43,365 nucleotides of DNA from Candidatus Bruticola papionis (GCA_002407045.1 DHKB01000029.1:17876-61240); one strand, 5' to 3'. Positions 17,842 to 26,642 are shown, counted from the stretch's first letter. Notes: generated by a model not told the origin, from the sequence alone. Made by a program: numbers and translations.

Positions 17842-18129
17842 TTAAAGATTGATTTCCTGACGATCTAAAGGAGAGTCAGGACGGACAACGGGAGCTCCAC
17901 ACTGAGGGCAGCGCAATACTCCCAATTCTATTGGACAATCTTCGGACCAAAAAGGCAAAGCACATTCCCTATAGATATAGGCGTCACAATGTTCATTGGT
18001 GCAAAAGACCACAAAAGGATTGCCTTGAAGATTTAATTTTTGCGTGAGATAGCGACCACTATTTATGCGCTTCACTTTTTTTTCATAGCTGCGCAAAACT
18101 AAATGGGGTTTACCGTCTCCAGAAGGCAT
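17842..18129 (-). CDS. Small zinc-ribbon protein
   Basis: A 95-residue protein with two paired-cysteine knuckles, C43xxxxC48 ('CTNEHC') and C74xxC77 ('CPQCG'), plus C56 and C65, consistent with a zinc ribbon. The N-terminal 40 residues are basic ('VLRSYEKKVKRINSGRYLTQKL'), and the C-terminus is a polar tail. There is no signal peptide or enzyme motif. The ATG at 18127-18129 is preceded by AAAGGAA at about nine bases. It lies between pepP (39 bp upstream) and lpdA (31 bp downstream), so it is probably co-transcribed with both. I do not recognise the family. A nucleic-acid or protein-binding role is plausible; its placement next to lpdA/lipA may or may not be functional. Confidence 0.75.
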   Translation of the reverse strand: MPSGDGKPHLVLRSYEKKVKRINSGRYLTQKLNLQGNPFVVFCTNEHCDAYIYRECALPFWSEDCPIELGVLRCPQCGAPVVRPDSPLDRQEINL

Positions 18130-18168
18130 AATGTTGTTCCTTTCTCTGCTGTTGCAAACGGACAGACT

Positions 18169-19536
18169 TTAATTTTGAGCCATGTAAGCTTCAACTTCGC
18201 TTCTTTCAGTAGGCATACCGGGAGTGAGCAATTCGCTGCCAACTTCCGTCACCATATAGTTACGTTCGATACGGATACCGTGCACTTCTTCCAAGCAAGG
18301 AGCCAACTTGCTAGGATTAACATATTTTCGCACTAAATCGACATAGTCTCTATGTTGCAATAATTCGGCAATAAAGTACAAACCTGGCTCTATAGTGCAA
18401 ACTAAGCCGGGCTCTAAATTTCTATTAAGACGCAAACTCTTCCAGCCTAAAAGCGAGCTGCGCTCGCGTCCAGGAGCATAACCAGCCAAGTCGCCCAAGT
18501 CTTCCATGTCATGCACATCTAAGCCCATCAAATGGCCGATACCATGAGGCATAAATAAAGAGATCACATTTTTATCAACATATTCTTGGATAGTTCCACC
18601 TTGCAAAAGGCCATAATCGGCCAGACCTTCAGCGAAAGTTTCCAAAGCTAAACGGTGAACGTCAGCATAATTGATTCCAGCTTTAAGGGCTCCAGCACAG
18701 CGGCGATGAGCAGTCAAGACAATATCGTAAATTTGCGCTTGTGCAGGCGTATAGTGGCCACTAACCGGCCAAGTATTAGTAATGTCGCCAGCCCAGCCGT
18801 TTTTGTTTTCGGCGCCGAAATCGACTAAAAGCAAGCGATTGGCTGCCAAATCGGCACCCAGTTTGATCTGGTGCAAACGTTCGCCGGAAGTACTAATAAT
18901 GGGATTAAAAGAGAGCGAGCCTCCAGCTTGATTTACTGTGTGCAACATAGCTGCAGCAATATCATATTCATTTTTCGCTTTAGGCAAAGCACGTAAACCA
19001 GCTAAATGGGCTTGTACGGTAAGGGAACAAGCGTCGCGCAACTCTGCCTGAGCAGCTAAATCGGCGTGCAAACGCAAATCGATCACAGCTTTGGCTAAGA
19101 GGCGATCTGGCTCATAATCCAGGCTGGGAATGCGTCCCAAAAGCGACTCAAAAGCTAAATTCTGTGATTCAGCAGGCAAAGGCAAAGCAGCCAATTTATT
19201 AGGATCAATTTCGAGAAGAAAAGCTTCCAATTCGTCAGTGCAATGGACTTGACAACCACTGCGGGCAGCAGCTTCTTGAGGGTCTTCGCCAGGGCCGCTC
19301 CAGATAATATCATCTAAAGTGTAAGGGGGCAAAAACAGATGAGCTTGACCTTTATGAAGCAAAAAATAGCTCCCTGGAGCTGCCCAACCAGCGAAATAAA
19401 GGAAATGGCTGGCCGGTCTAAAGGGGTAAATATTATCTGGGTAATTGCGGCACTGTTCGAAACCGCTACTCAAAAGGACACTGTAAGGAGCTATGGCTTT
19501 AGCTAAAGTTTGGTGGCGAAAATGTAAAGGGCTCAC
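18169..19536 (-). CDS. pepP: Xaa-Pro aminopeptidase (M24B metallopeptidase)
   Basis: Cytoplasmic dinuclear metalloaminopeptidase removing N-terminal residues that precede proline. The 455-residue protein has an N-terminal aminopeptidase P domain (1-~165, 'YPFRPASHFLYFAGW') and a pita-bread catalytic domain with all five metal ligands: D239 ('LVDFGAENK'), D251 ('AGDITNTWP'), H335 ('MPHGIGHLMGLDVHD'), E383 ('CTIEPGLYF') and E424 ('GIRIERN'). Translation starts at GTG (19534-19536) with only a weak purine-rich region upstream. It is the first gene of the minus-strand run pepP, zinc ribbon, lpdA, lipA. A candidate promoter lies at 19564-19593. Length and motifs match PepP rather than methionine aminopeptidase or prolidase, although proline dipeptidases share the ligands. 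Confidence 0.9.
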   Translation of the reverse strand: MSPLHFRHQTLAKAIAPYSVLLSSGFEQCRNYPDNIYPFRPASHFLYFAGWAAPGSYFLLHKGQAHLFLPPYTLDDIIWSGPGEDPQEAAARSGCQVHCTDELEAFLLEIDPNKLAALPLPAESQNLAFESLLGRIPSLDYEPDRLLAKAVIDLRLHADLAAQAELRDACSLTVQAHLAGLRALPKAKNEYDIAAAMLHTVNQAGGSLSFNPIISTSGERLHQIKLGADLAANRLLLVDFGAENKNGWAGDITNTWPVSGHYTPAQAQIYDIVLTAHRRCAGALKAGINYADVHRLALETFAEGLADYGLLQGGTIQEYVDKNVISLFMPHGIGHLMGLDVHDMEDLGDLAGYAPGRERSSLLGWKSLRLNRNLEPGLVCTIEPGLYFIAELLQHRDYVDLVRKYVNPSKLAPCLEEVHGIRIERNYMVTEVGSELLTPGMPTERSEVEAYMAQN

Positions 19537-19856
19537 TTTTTATCTTCTTTCTTTTTCTAAAAACTTATACTACAACAACTTTTATGCTTACAACCGAACC
19601 CTTTTTCTAGAAAACGAGCACCTTTTCCCGCCCCAATTGCCTTTCACTTGGTTAAGTAATTGTACATTCAGTACCAAGAATCAACATTTTGCTAAAAGGG
19701 AAGAAATCAGAAAAAGAAAAGCTTTAACGGTTCGTATTCGAAAAAGATGGTAAAAACCCAAAAACAAAATCGTCTCAAATGCAACTTAGTCGAAATATTA
19801 CTTTTTTTGAATTTTAGGTTGCACAAAAGATCCAAAGAGGAGAACGTTGTAAAAAC
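19537..19856. other. 320-bp divergent intergenic region between pepP and the OPT transporter
   Basis: AT-rich non-coding stretch separating two divergent genes. It holds the candidate pepP promoter and, at its right end, GAGGAG about 14 bases before the GTG of the OPT gene. Short open frames occur but lack ribosome-binding sites and coding character. I see no repeat, RNA gene or clear operator. Confidence 0.5.
19564..19593 (-). promoter_or_regulatory. Candidate sigma70-type promoter for the pepP run
   Basis: On the minus strand TTGTAA (-35) is followed after 18 bases by TATAAG (-10), leaving a leader of about 20 bases before the pepP GTG. The match is good but the region is AT-rich, so chance is possible. 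Confidence 0.4.
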
Positions 19857-21917
19857 GTGACAAACGAAAATTCAAACACCAAGATTGAGGATAAAGAAGC
19901 CCTCGACAGCACGTTGTCACCAGCTTCTGCCCAACAGCCTCAAGATGAAACCTCTTTGTCTGAACTAAACAGTCAAGAGGAAGAAGAAGTTCCGATTGAG
20001 TCCCCTATTGAGTATGCCGCCGAGGATACTCAGGAGAAGGGCCGCGAAGAAGGGGTACAAACTCCTCCCCCGCTTCAAGAAGGCGAAGATCCGGAACATT
20101 ACTGGTTCCATCATGTTTACCAAGGGCCTGGCGTTCCCCAGCTAACGGCCCGAGCCGTAATTATGGGCGCTTTAATCGGCGGCGTCATGTCTCTGTCCAA
20201 TTTATATGTAGGCTTAAAAACCGGCTGGGGCTTAGGTGTAGCCATTACAGCTTGTATTTTGTCCTATTCAATTTGGACAACTTTGCATTCGCTGTTCCCT
20301 AAGATTTTCAAGACGCAAATGAGCATCCTGGAAAATAACTGTATGCAATCTTGCGCTTCTTCGGCTGGCTATTCTACCGGCGGCACTATGGTCTCAGCCA
20401 TTGCAGCCTATCTAATCTTAACTGGCACCCATATGAGTTGGGGCGTTTTAACGATTTGGACTTTCTTCTTGGCTGCTTTGGGCGTTTGCATGGCCATTCC
20501 CATGAAACGTCAGATGATCAATATCGAACAATTGAAGTTCCCTTCCGGTATTGCTTGCGCCGAAACTTTGCGCAGCTTGCATTCTCACGGTGCTGAAGCT
20601 ATACGCAAAGCCAAAGCTTTGGGTATAGCCGGTTTGGGCGGCGGCTTGTTGGCCTTCTTGCGCGACGGTTGGGGTAAGATTCCCGGTCAAATACCTTTCC
20701 CTGGTTCAATTTGCGGCTACTCCATGAAGAGCCTAACCTTCAGTTTCGATATTAGCGGCGTGATGATTGCCGCTGGTGCTTTGGTAGGTTGGCGCGTTTC
20801 CTGGTCTATGCTCTTAGGAGGTATTCTTTGCTACGGAGTATTGGCCCCTTGGATGACCAATATCGGCGCTATCGACAGTGCAGCTTTGGCTGACAGCGGC
20901 TACCGTACAATTGTAGGTTGGAGCACTTGGACTGGCGCCGCTATTATGGTTGCCTCTGGTTTAACCATGTTCTTTATGGAATGGAAGACTATGGCCCGCG
21001 CTTTCAGTGGTTTAGCCAATATTTTTGGCAAAAAGAAAGAAAAAGTACACGATCCTCTGGAAGATATTGAAGTTCCCACTTCTTGGTTTATGTTGGGTAC
21101 GCTTATTTCCGGTATCGGATGCATTTTAGTGCTGCACTTCATTTTCCACACTACTTGGTGGATGGGCTTAATCGCCGTAGTAGCCACTTTCTTCCTGGCT
21201 TTGGTAGCTTGCCGTGCTACTGGTGAATCTGACATTACTCCCGTCGGCGCTATGGGTAAAATTACTCAGCTGACTTTTGGTTTATTGGCCCCTTCCAATG
21301 TGACCACCAACTTAATGACCGCCGGTTTAACTGCTGGTGCAGCCGGTTCTTCTGCCGACTTGCTGACCGACCTCAAGAGCGGCTACGTTTTGGGTGCCAA
21401 CCCCAGACAGCAATTTTTAGCTCAATTTAGCGGTATCTTCGCCGGTACTTTAGTGGCTGTTCCCGCTTTTTATTTAATCGTTCCCGATGCCTCCGTCTTA
21501 GGTGGCGACCAGTGGCCAGCTCCCAGCGCTCAAGTGTGGGCTAAAGTAGCTGAGCTTTTGAAAGATGGTTTCAGTGCTCTTCACCCAACCGCTCAGTTGG
21601 GTATGCTTATCGGCTGCTTAATCGGCATTGCCATTCCTTTGCTGGAGAAATATTTGCCCGAAAAAATGCGCAAATTTATCCCTTCAGCTACCGGTTTGGG
21701 CTTAGCTATGGTAATTCCCTTCTACAATTCTTTGTCTATGTTTATCGGCGCTTGCATTGCCACTTACTTAGAAAAGAAGCACAAACAAATGTCCGACGAC
21801 TACGTAGTGCCAGTAGCTTCCGGTATTATCGCTGGCGAATCGCTTGTAGGTGTGGCTATTGCCTTAAAGATGGCCTTGCCTGGCTTAATGAAAACTTTAA
21901 TGCCAAGCAAATTTTAG
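19857..21917 (+). CDS. OPT family oligopeptide/metal-chelate transporter
   Basis: Large inner-membrane secondary transporter of 686 residues. The first ~85 residues are a hydrophilic, acidic, Glu/Gln/Ser-rich tail, followed by the OPT domain with about 14-16 hydrophobic segments. Family-typical stretches are 'LTARAVIMGALIGGVMSLSN' with 'YVGLKTGWGLG', 'NNCMQSCASSAGYSTGG', 'QLKFPSGIACAETLRSL' and 'DLLTDLKSGYVLGANPRQQF'. Bacterial OPT proteins are thought to take up oligopeptides or metal chelates by proton coupling; the substrate here is unknown. Translation begins at GTG (19857), with GAGGAG about 14 bases upstream. The transcript is closed by a perfect 19-bp hairpin. The pairing with divergent pepP (peptide degradation) would suit peptide uptake, but that is only positional. 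The long acidic N-terminal tail is unusual. Confidence 0.9.
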   Translation: MTNENSNTKIEDKEALDSTLSPASAQQPQDETSLSELNSQEEEEVPIESPIEYAAEDTQEKGREEGVQTPPPLQEGEDPEHYWFHHVYQGPGVPQLTARAVIMGALIGGVMSLSNLYVGLKTGWGLGVAITACILSYSIWTTLHSLFPKIFKTQMSILENNCMQSCASSAGYSTGGTMVSAIAAYLILTGTHMSWGVLTIWTFFLAALGVCMAIPMKRQMINIEQLKFPSGIACAETLRSLHSHGAEAIRKAKALGIAGLGGGLLAFLRDGWGKIPGQIPFPGSICGYSMKSLTFSFDISGVMIAAGALVGWRVSWSMLLGGILCYGVLAPWMTNIGAIDSAALADSGYRTIVGWSTWTGAAIMVASGLTMFFMEWKTMARAFSGLANIFGKKKEKVHDPLEDIEVPTSWFMLGTLISGIGCILVLHFIFHTTWWMGLIAVVATFFLALVACRATGESDITPVGAMGKITQLTFGLLAPSNVTTNLMTAGLTAGAAGSSADLLTDLKSGYVLGANPRQQFLAQFSGIFAGTLVAVPAFYLIVPDASVLGGDQWPAPSAQVWAKVAELLKDGFSALHPTAQLGMLIGCLIGIAIPLLEKYLPEKMRKFIPSATGLGLAMVIPFYNSLSMFIGACIATYLEKKHKQMSDDYVVPVASGIIAGESLVGVAIALKMALPGLMKTLMPSKF

Positions 21918-21935
21918 GCTTTTAGCCTAAAATTT

Positions 21936-21995
21936 AAATAATTATGGCCGCAGAACCGGTTGCTTATGCAGCGGACTCTGCGGCCATAATTATTT
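21936..21995. terminator. Bidirectional terminator, perfect 19-bp stem
   Basis: AAATAATTATGGCCGCAGA (21936-21954) and its exact complement (21977-21995) enclose a 22-base loop. A/T-rich outer pairs give U-tracts on both strands. It separates the OPT gene from the convergent zinc-ribbon gene ending at 22018. Confidence 0.85.
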
Positions 21996-22017
21996 TGGAG
22001 CCGAGCTCCACGCCCTT

Positions 22018-22989
22018 TTAGTCGTTGAGAGCCGCTCCCACAAACATAAGGAAGACCAGAATAGAAATGGCCACAAAGACTACGCCGCCGCAGCAGCCCA
22101 AGGCAAAACCAGAGATAAAGTTTTTGTTAGCTTTACGATCTTGCTCTTCTTTGGCTATAGATGTCAGCTGCGGCTTCAAAGCAGTCTGGCGAGTCGGCGC
22201 AACACTTGGCTTTTGAGAAGCACGTGCTGTGGGAGCAGCCGTAGGTTGGCTACCAACTTGGGGAGAAGCCGCTTGGGTGGCGGCGGCAGAAGCAGCACTA
22301 AAAGGCGCTGCCGCCGCTACAGAGGCTCCGCCCTGCTTCTGATTTGAGCTCGTCTCCGGCTTGGCATTGGCCAAACGTGGCGCAGCTTGACCAGGCGCCT
22401 TGGGAGCATTGTCGGAGGCGTTGTCGCTCCATTGAGCTACCGAACGTTCAACCCATTGATGCAATTCACCAGTATCTTTAGGCATATTGTTGCCAGCGGC
22501 AGACACCGAATTAGGCTTAGGTGCTTCAGGATTAGATGCTTTTTCCGAAGTTTCCCTAGAAGTGTCGACCAACTTGGCTGTGACAGGAGCAGAAGACGTC
22601 GAATTGACGGCAACTGGTTGAGGTTCTGGCGAGAAAGGACGCTTGGCCATTTCAGGCTCAGCTGGACCAGATAAAGGCTGCACATCTTTGTGGGGGTGTT
22701 CACCTTGAGGCTGCTCACTTTGAGCGCCGCGCCCTTTGCTAAGATCAACTTTCAACAATGTAGAAGTTGGCGCCGATTTTAGCTCTGGCTTAGTCGACGC
22801 AGACACACTCGGTAAGCGATGCTGGGACGCTTCTTGAACAGCCATAGCCGATTGCACTACACCAAAACTAGAAACGTGATGTGTCAAACCGGATGGCTCA
22901 GCCTTTTCTGTAGGCAAAGAAGCGCCACACTCCATGCAAAAACGACTGCCAAGTTGATATTCAGCCTGGCAATTAGGGCATTTTAACAT
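22018..22989 (-). CDS. Zinc-ribbon protein with disordered linker and C-terminal membrane anchor
   Basis: A 323-residue protein with three parts. Residues 1-23 form a zinc ribbon (C4xxC7 and C18xxC21, 'CPNC'/'CMECG'). About 260 residues of low-complexity Ala/Pro/Ser/Gln-rich sequence follow, likely disordered. A hydrophobic C-terminal segment (~290-318, 'CCGGVVFVAISILVFLMFVG') anchors it in the membrane. The predicted topology is a cytoplasmic zinc ribbon tethered by a flexible linker, as in many zinc_ribbon_2 tail-anchored proteins of unknown role. The ATG at 22987-22989 has AGGAAG about 10 bases upstream. It follows the HAD phosphatase gene by 13 bp and so is probably the last gene of a three-gene transcript. 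Function is not known. Confidence 0.75.
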   Translation of the reverse strand: MLKCPNCQAEYQLGSRFCMECGASLPTEKAEPSGLTHHVSSFGVVQSAMAVQEASQHRLPSVSASTKPELKSAPTSTLLKVDLSKGRGAQSEQPQGEHPHKDVQPLSGPAEPEMAKRPFSPEPQPVAVNSTSSAPVTAKLVDTSRETSEKASNPEAPKPNSVSAAGNNMPKDTGELHQWVERSVAQWSDNASDNAPKAPGQAAPRLANAKPETSSNQKQGGASVAAAAPFSAASAAATQAASPQVGSQPTAAPTARASQKPSVAPTRQTALKPQLTSIAKEEQDRKANKNFISGFALGCCGGVVFVAISILVFLMFVGAALND

Positions 22990-23002
22990 ATAGAACTACT
23001 TC

Positions 23003-24040
23003 CTAGCGGCCGCTGGTACCATGAATTTTATTCTTATTCTTTTGATACCAAGCGCCAAAACCGTAATCATCAATATATTTACGCATTTCTGTAGGAGGCA
23101 CAGTTTGCTCTTTGAGCCAGCTGCCGTAAATAGGATTAGGCAAAAGGAAGAAAGTATTACCCAATTTGGTAATGTTGCTCTTCACTTGTTCGTTGCGAGC
23201 TTGCAAAATTTCCTTATTGTTGGTCATTTCATTATCGACGAAAACGGGCATATCATATAAATTGTCGCCGAACCAACCAATTACTTCGTACTGGGTGCGT
23301 ACTTCTACGCGACGGCCAGCCTTATCGCTGTAATTTTGAGCAATATCTTTACCGAGAACGCTAGCAGCAGAGATCTTCATATCTTCGACGATCTTTTTGG
23401 CTCCAGCTTTATCGCGTTTTTTGTCGCGCAAAATTAAGCGATCATTTAAGTCGGGAGTATTTAAGCCCAAATTGACCAAAGCTTTGAGAGTAGCTTCACG
23501 CAAAGATTCATCGCGATTGGTTAAATAAATAGGAGTAATACCAAGTTCTTGGCAATAAAGCAAGAAACTGACAGCACCGGGAACTTCACGGCACATAGCT
23601 GGCTCGGCACCTTGTCCTTGACACCAAGCGCTCCATAATTGCTCATTGTAAGGAATATTGTTAATTAAACACCAAGCTTCAATACCACTATTGTCAATAA
23701 CAGTTTCGTCAATATCCAGCACAATAGCTAAAGGCTGATAAAGGTGCAAAATCGAGCCGTCGGGCTGGCGGTGGTATACTTCTTTGCAAAGTCTGCCATT
23801 GACGCGCACATAGCTATTGAGGCGAAGTTTATCGTCGATAGCTTGAGTGGCCATATTGTAAGTCTGATAGCAAAGGCCTTTGTATTCAGCAGAAGTTTGC
23901 AACCAAGTAATGGAAGCGGTCAAAGGAGTAAGGCGAGCGGTAGGATCTTTAGACTCTTCGGCAGCTTGCACTCCAAAAGGCATTACACAGGCGGTGCAAA
24001 GGGCCAGAGAAAGGAAGAATTTTCCAGCGAATTTATACAT
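23003..24040 (-). CDS. Secreted HAD acid phosphatase, e(P4)/class B-like
   Basis: Predicted periplasmic phosphomonoesterase of 345 residues in the HAD superfamily. A signal peptide is clear (MYKFAGK, hydrophobic core, GVQA|AE around residue 26). The absence of a good lipobox suggests a soluble rather than lipid-anchored form. The catalytic motif D109-I-D111-E-T lies in 'AIVLDIDETVIDNSG'. 'YLTNRDE' carries the motif II region, and 'WFGDNLYDM' the acidic motif IV. The N-terminal 'ITWLQTSAEYKGLCYQTYNMA' is typical of the e(P4) family, which includes 5'-nucleotidases acting on NMN/NAD-derived nucleotides and class B phosphatases. The ATG at 24038-24040 has GGAGG about 15 bases upstream. It lies 37 bp downstream of the tyrosine-phosphatase gene and 13 bp upstream of the zinc-ribbon gene. 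The precise substrate is open. Confidence 0.88.
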   Translation of the reverse strand: MYKFAGKFFLSLALCTACVMPFGVQAAEESKDPTARLTPLTASITWLQTSAEYKGLCYQTYNMATQAIDDKLRLNSYVRVNGRLCKEVYHRQPDGSILHLYQPLAIVLDIDETVIDNSGIEAWCLINNIPYNEQLWSAWCQGQGAEPAMCREVPGAVSFLLYCQELGITPIYLTNRDESLREATLKALVNLGLNTPDLNDRLILRDKKRDKAGAKKIVEDMKISAASVLGKDIAQNYSDKAGRRVEVRTQYEVIGWFGDNLYDMPVFVDNEMTNNKEILQARNEQVKSNITKLGNTFFLLPNPIYGSWLKEQTVPPTEMRKYIDDYGFGAWYQKNKNKIHGTSGR

Positions 24041-24077
24041 ATTTATTATTTTTTACCTCCAAGTTCCCGAAAAATGC

Positions 24078-25040
24078 CTATTTACTGACAAGCAAATTTT
24101 CGCGGACTTTTTTCATATCCGCAGTACTGACGCCGCAGTTGTGCAAGAAAGGCTCAATACCGCCAGCTTTATCAACATTTTTAAATACGACTCTCAACCA
24201 ATCAGCCTGAACTTTTAAGCCTTGGCTATTGCGTTGAGAAGCTAAATAATCGTCCATAATAATAGGACGCGGTACGCGCAAAAGTTCCAAAACTAAAGCA
24301 GCCATAATACCGGTGCGATCTTTGCCTGCCGAGCAATGGAAAAGCACAGGGTAGCTACCTTTGTTAGCCAATACTTTGAAGAATTGACTAATAGTAGAAT
24401 AATTTTGCTTTTTGATATAAGAAGCATAAGCTTCTTGGCCTGTGCCACTGGTGCAAACCATAGGCAAATTGTAAATTTTTTTGACGCTGCCAGCAAAAGC
24501 AGGTTTGTCACGCCCTTCGGAAGCGATTTCTTTGGTAGTGCGCAACTCTATAACAGAGACTATCCCTTTATCCTTCAAAATTTCGATGTCGGAATCGTTG
24601 ATATAACACAACGCACCGGAGCGATAAAGTACGCCTTCTTTAACAAAGAAGCCGTCAGAAGTGGGCAAACCGCCCAATTGTCTAGTATTGCGCGTACCGT
24701 GCAATTTTACTTTACGTTCTTGCTCCGTAAGCTTAGGCTTTAATTTTTTAGCCTTCGGAGCTTGAACAGCAGTTTTCTTAGCGGCACTCTTCTGGTCTTT
24801 ATTTTTAGCGGTCGCTTTAGTTTTGGCCTTGTCTGCCTGAGCTTTTTTCTTTTTGCTAGCAGAATTGGCCGCTAAAAGTGAATGGCTATTTATGGACTCG
24901 CCTGAGCGGTTGTCCAAAACGTGACCAGAAGGCTTAAAATTGCCATTAAGCGCTGATTCTTGGCCAAAAGGCTCTACACCCCAAGCCGACGCGGAAACGG
25001 CTACTCCCAATATAAAAGTAAAAAGCCAACTTTTATTCAT
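24078..25040 (-). CDS. Secreted tyrosine-phosphatase-fold protein
   Basis: Predicted exported phosphatase of 320 residues. I start at the ATG at 25038-25040, which has AAGGA about 10 bases upstream; an in-frame TTG three codons earlier overlaps that site. A signal peptide is present (MNKSWLFTFILGVAVSASA). A lysine/alanine-rich low-complexity segment ('KKKKAQADKAKTKATAKNKDQK') follows at about 60-100. The catalytic domain begins at 'LHGTRNTRQLGG', a hallmark of the Y_phosphatase3/Siw14-like group. The signature H235-C236-S-A-G-K-D-R242-TG is the CX5R active site, and 'KDRTG' is typical of bacterial members that may dephosphorylate proteins or phosphoinositides/inositol phosphates. It is first in a run with the HAD phosphatase and the zinc-ribbon protein. 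Confidence 0.85.
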   Translation of the reverse strand: MNKSWLFTFILGVAVSASAWGVEPFGQESALNGNFKPSGHVLDNRSGESINSHSLLAANSASKKKKAQADKAKTKATAKNKDQKSAAKKTAVQAPKAKKLKPKLTEQERKVKLHGTRNTRQLGGLPTSDGFFVKEGVLYRSGALCYINDSDIEILKDKGIVSVIELRTTKEIASEGRDKPAFAGSVKKIYNLPMVCTSGTGQEAYASYIKKQNYSTISQFFKVLANKGSYPVLFHCSAGKDRTGIMAALVLELLRVPRPIIMDDYLASQRNSQGLKVQADWLRVVFKNVDKAGGIEPFLHNCGVSTADMKKVRENLLVSK

Positions 25041-25199
25041 TTTTATCAAATCCTTACCAGCCCAAAATCGGTTTTAGATTCGCCTCCAGGCACCTTTCTC
25101 CCCTGCCTAGTCTTTTTCTCCACAAATGGTTGCGTTATTTAAGCAAATACATAACAAATTGAGAGGAACTTTTTTTACTAATCAGAAATTTTCCCCACT

Positions 25200-26642
25200 A
25201 TGAGTACCCTCTTGATTAAGAACGCCGCTATGGTTGCCACTTTTGATGACAACATGAGGCGCATTGAAAATTGTGACATATTAGTTAAAGGCAATCGTAT
25301 TGCCGAAATAGGCCCCAAGTTGGAGGCCCCCAACGTCGATAAAGTGATCGACGCCACCGGCATGTTGGTGATGCCCGGTATGATCAATTGCCACCATCAC
25401 CTTTATCAGACTTTGACGCGCAATATTCCTCGCGTCCAGGAAGCCGAACTCTTCCCTTGGCTGGTAAACTTATATGAGCTTTGGCGTGAGCTCACTCCCG
25501 AAGCCCTTTACTGGTCTACTCTAACCGGTTTAGGCGAATTGCTTTTAACTGGTTGTACTACCAGTACCGATCACTTCTACGTATTTCCTGAGCATTGCCC
25601 CGATCATCTTTTCGATCAGCAAATTAAAGCGGCTCAGAAGATCGGCATCCGCTTCCAGCCTACCCGCGGCTCTATGTCTCGTGGCAAAGACAAAGGCGGT
25701 TTGCCTCCCAACGATGTAGTACAAAGCGAAGACAAAATTTTAGCCGACTGTGAGCGCGTTATTAAAGCCTATCACGATCCCGATCCTTTAGCTATGATCA
25801 AGATCGCTTTAGCTCCTTGCTCTCCTTTCTCCGTTACTCCCGAACTTTTATCGGAAACTGTCAAATTAGCCAGAAAATACAAAGTACGCTGCCATACTCA
25901 CGTAGCCGAAACCAAAGACGAAGACGCTTATTGCTTAGAAATGTACGGCAAGCGCCCCTACGACTTCATGGAAAGCGTAGGCTGGACTGGCGATGATATT
26001 TGGTTCGCTCATTGCTGCTACTTAAATGACGAAGAAATTAAGAGAGCGGCTGAAAGTGGCACCGGCGTTTCTCACTGCCCTGCCTCTAATATGCGTTTAG
26101 CTTCCGGCGTAGCTCGCGTACCTTCTATGGTTGAGCACAATGTGGCTGTAGGTTTAGGCGTCGATGGCAGCGCCTCCAACGATTCTTCCGATATGTTGGG
26201 CGAAGTTCGCAATTGTATGTTAGTGCAGCGCCTCCACTTCGGCGTAGACGCTATGCCTGCCGAAAGAGCTCTCACTTTAGCTACTCGCGGCGGCGCTCGC
26301 GTCTTGGGCTACAAAGAGTTGGGCAAACTGGAAGTCGGAGCTGGAGCCGATATTATCGGTATTTCCTTAAATAGACTTGGCTACGCCGGCGCTCTTTCCG
26401 ATCCGGTCGCAGCTATAGTCTTCTGCGGCGATAGCCACATTGTGGACTTCTCCGTAGTCAACGGCCGCCAAGTTGTCAAAGACGGCAAGCTTTGCTTAGT
26501 CGACGAAATGGAAATCTTCCACGAAGCCAACCGCTGGTCGAATTACATGATTGAAAAAGCCGAAAAGAATACCGGCATCAACATGCGCTCCAAAGAGGGC
26601 CCCGGCATGGAAGCTCCCCGCCCTTCACTTGAGCAAAAGTAG
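25200..26642 (+). CDS. Amidohydrolase, 8-oxoguanine deaminase-like
   Basis: Cytoplasmic metal-dependent deaminase of the amidohydrolase superfamily (subtype with one metal), 480 residues. The ligands are H65 and H67 ('INCHHHLYQTLTRN'), H232/H234 with catalytic E237 ('CHTHVAETKDE'), H271 ('WFAHCCYL') and D322 ('GLGVDGSASND'). The combination of 'HHHLYQTLTRN' with 'LFPWLVNLYELWREL' is what I associate with 8-oxoguanine deaminases and the related atrazine/hydroxyatrazine hydrolase group rather than guanine, cytosine or adenosine deaminases. A role in purine salvage or removal of oxidised bases is inferred. The ATG at 25200 has no Shine-Dalgarno nearby, yet an in-frame stop at 25179 prevents extension; the nearest purine-rich site is about 30 bases away. 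It is monocistronic, ending in a bidirectional hairpin at 26663-26701. Confidence 0.82.
   Translation: MSTLLIKNAAMVATFDDNMRRIENCDILVKGNRIAEIGPKLEAPNVDKVIDATGMLVMPGMINCHHHLYQTLTRNIPRVQEAELFPWLVNLYELWRELTPEALYWSTLTGLGELLLTGCTTSTDHFYVFPEHCPDHLFDQQIKAAQKIGIRFQPTRGSMSRGKDKGGLPPNDVVQSEDKILADCERVIKAYHDPDPLAMIKIALAPCSPFSVTPELLSETVKLARKYKVRCHTHVAETKDEDAYCLEMYGKRPYDFMESVGWTGDDIWFAHCCYLNDEEIKRAAESGTGVSHCPASNMRLASGVARVPSMVEHNVAVGLGVDGSASNDSSDMLGEVRNCMLVQRLHFGVDAMPAERALTLATRGGARVLGYKELGKLEVGAGADIIGISLNRLGYAGALSDPVAAIVFCGDSHIVDFSVVNGRQVVKDGKLCLVDEMEIFHEANRWSNYMIEKAEKNTGINMRSKEGPGMEAPRPSLEQK

Noticed and set aside
22141..22748. Open frames on both strands within the low-complexity part of the zinc-ribbon gene
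   Set aside because: They reflect the repetitive Ala/Pro/Ser codons of the real gene.
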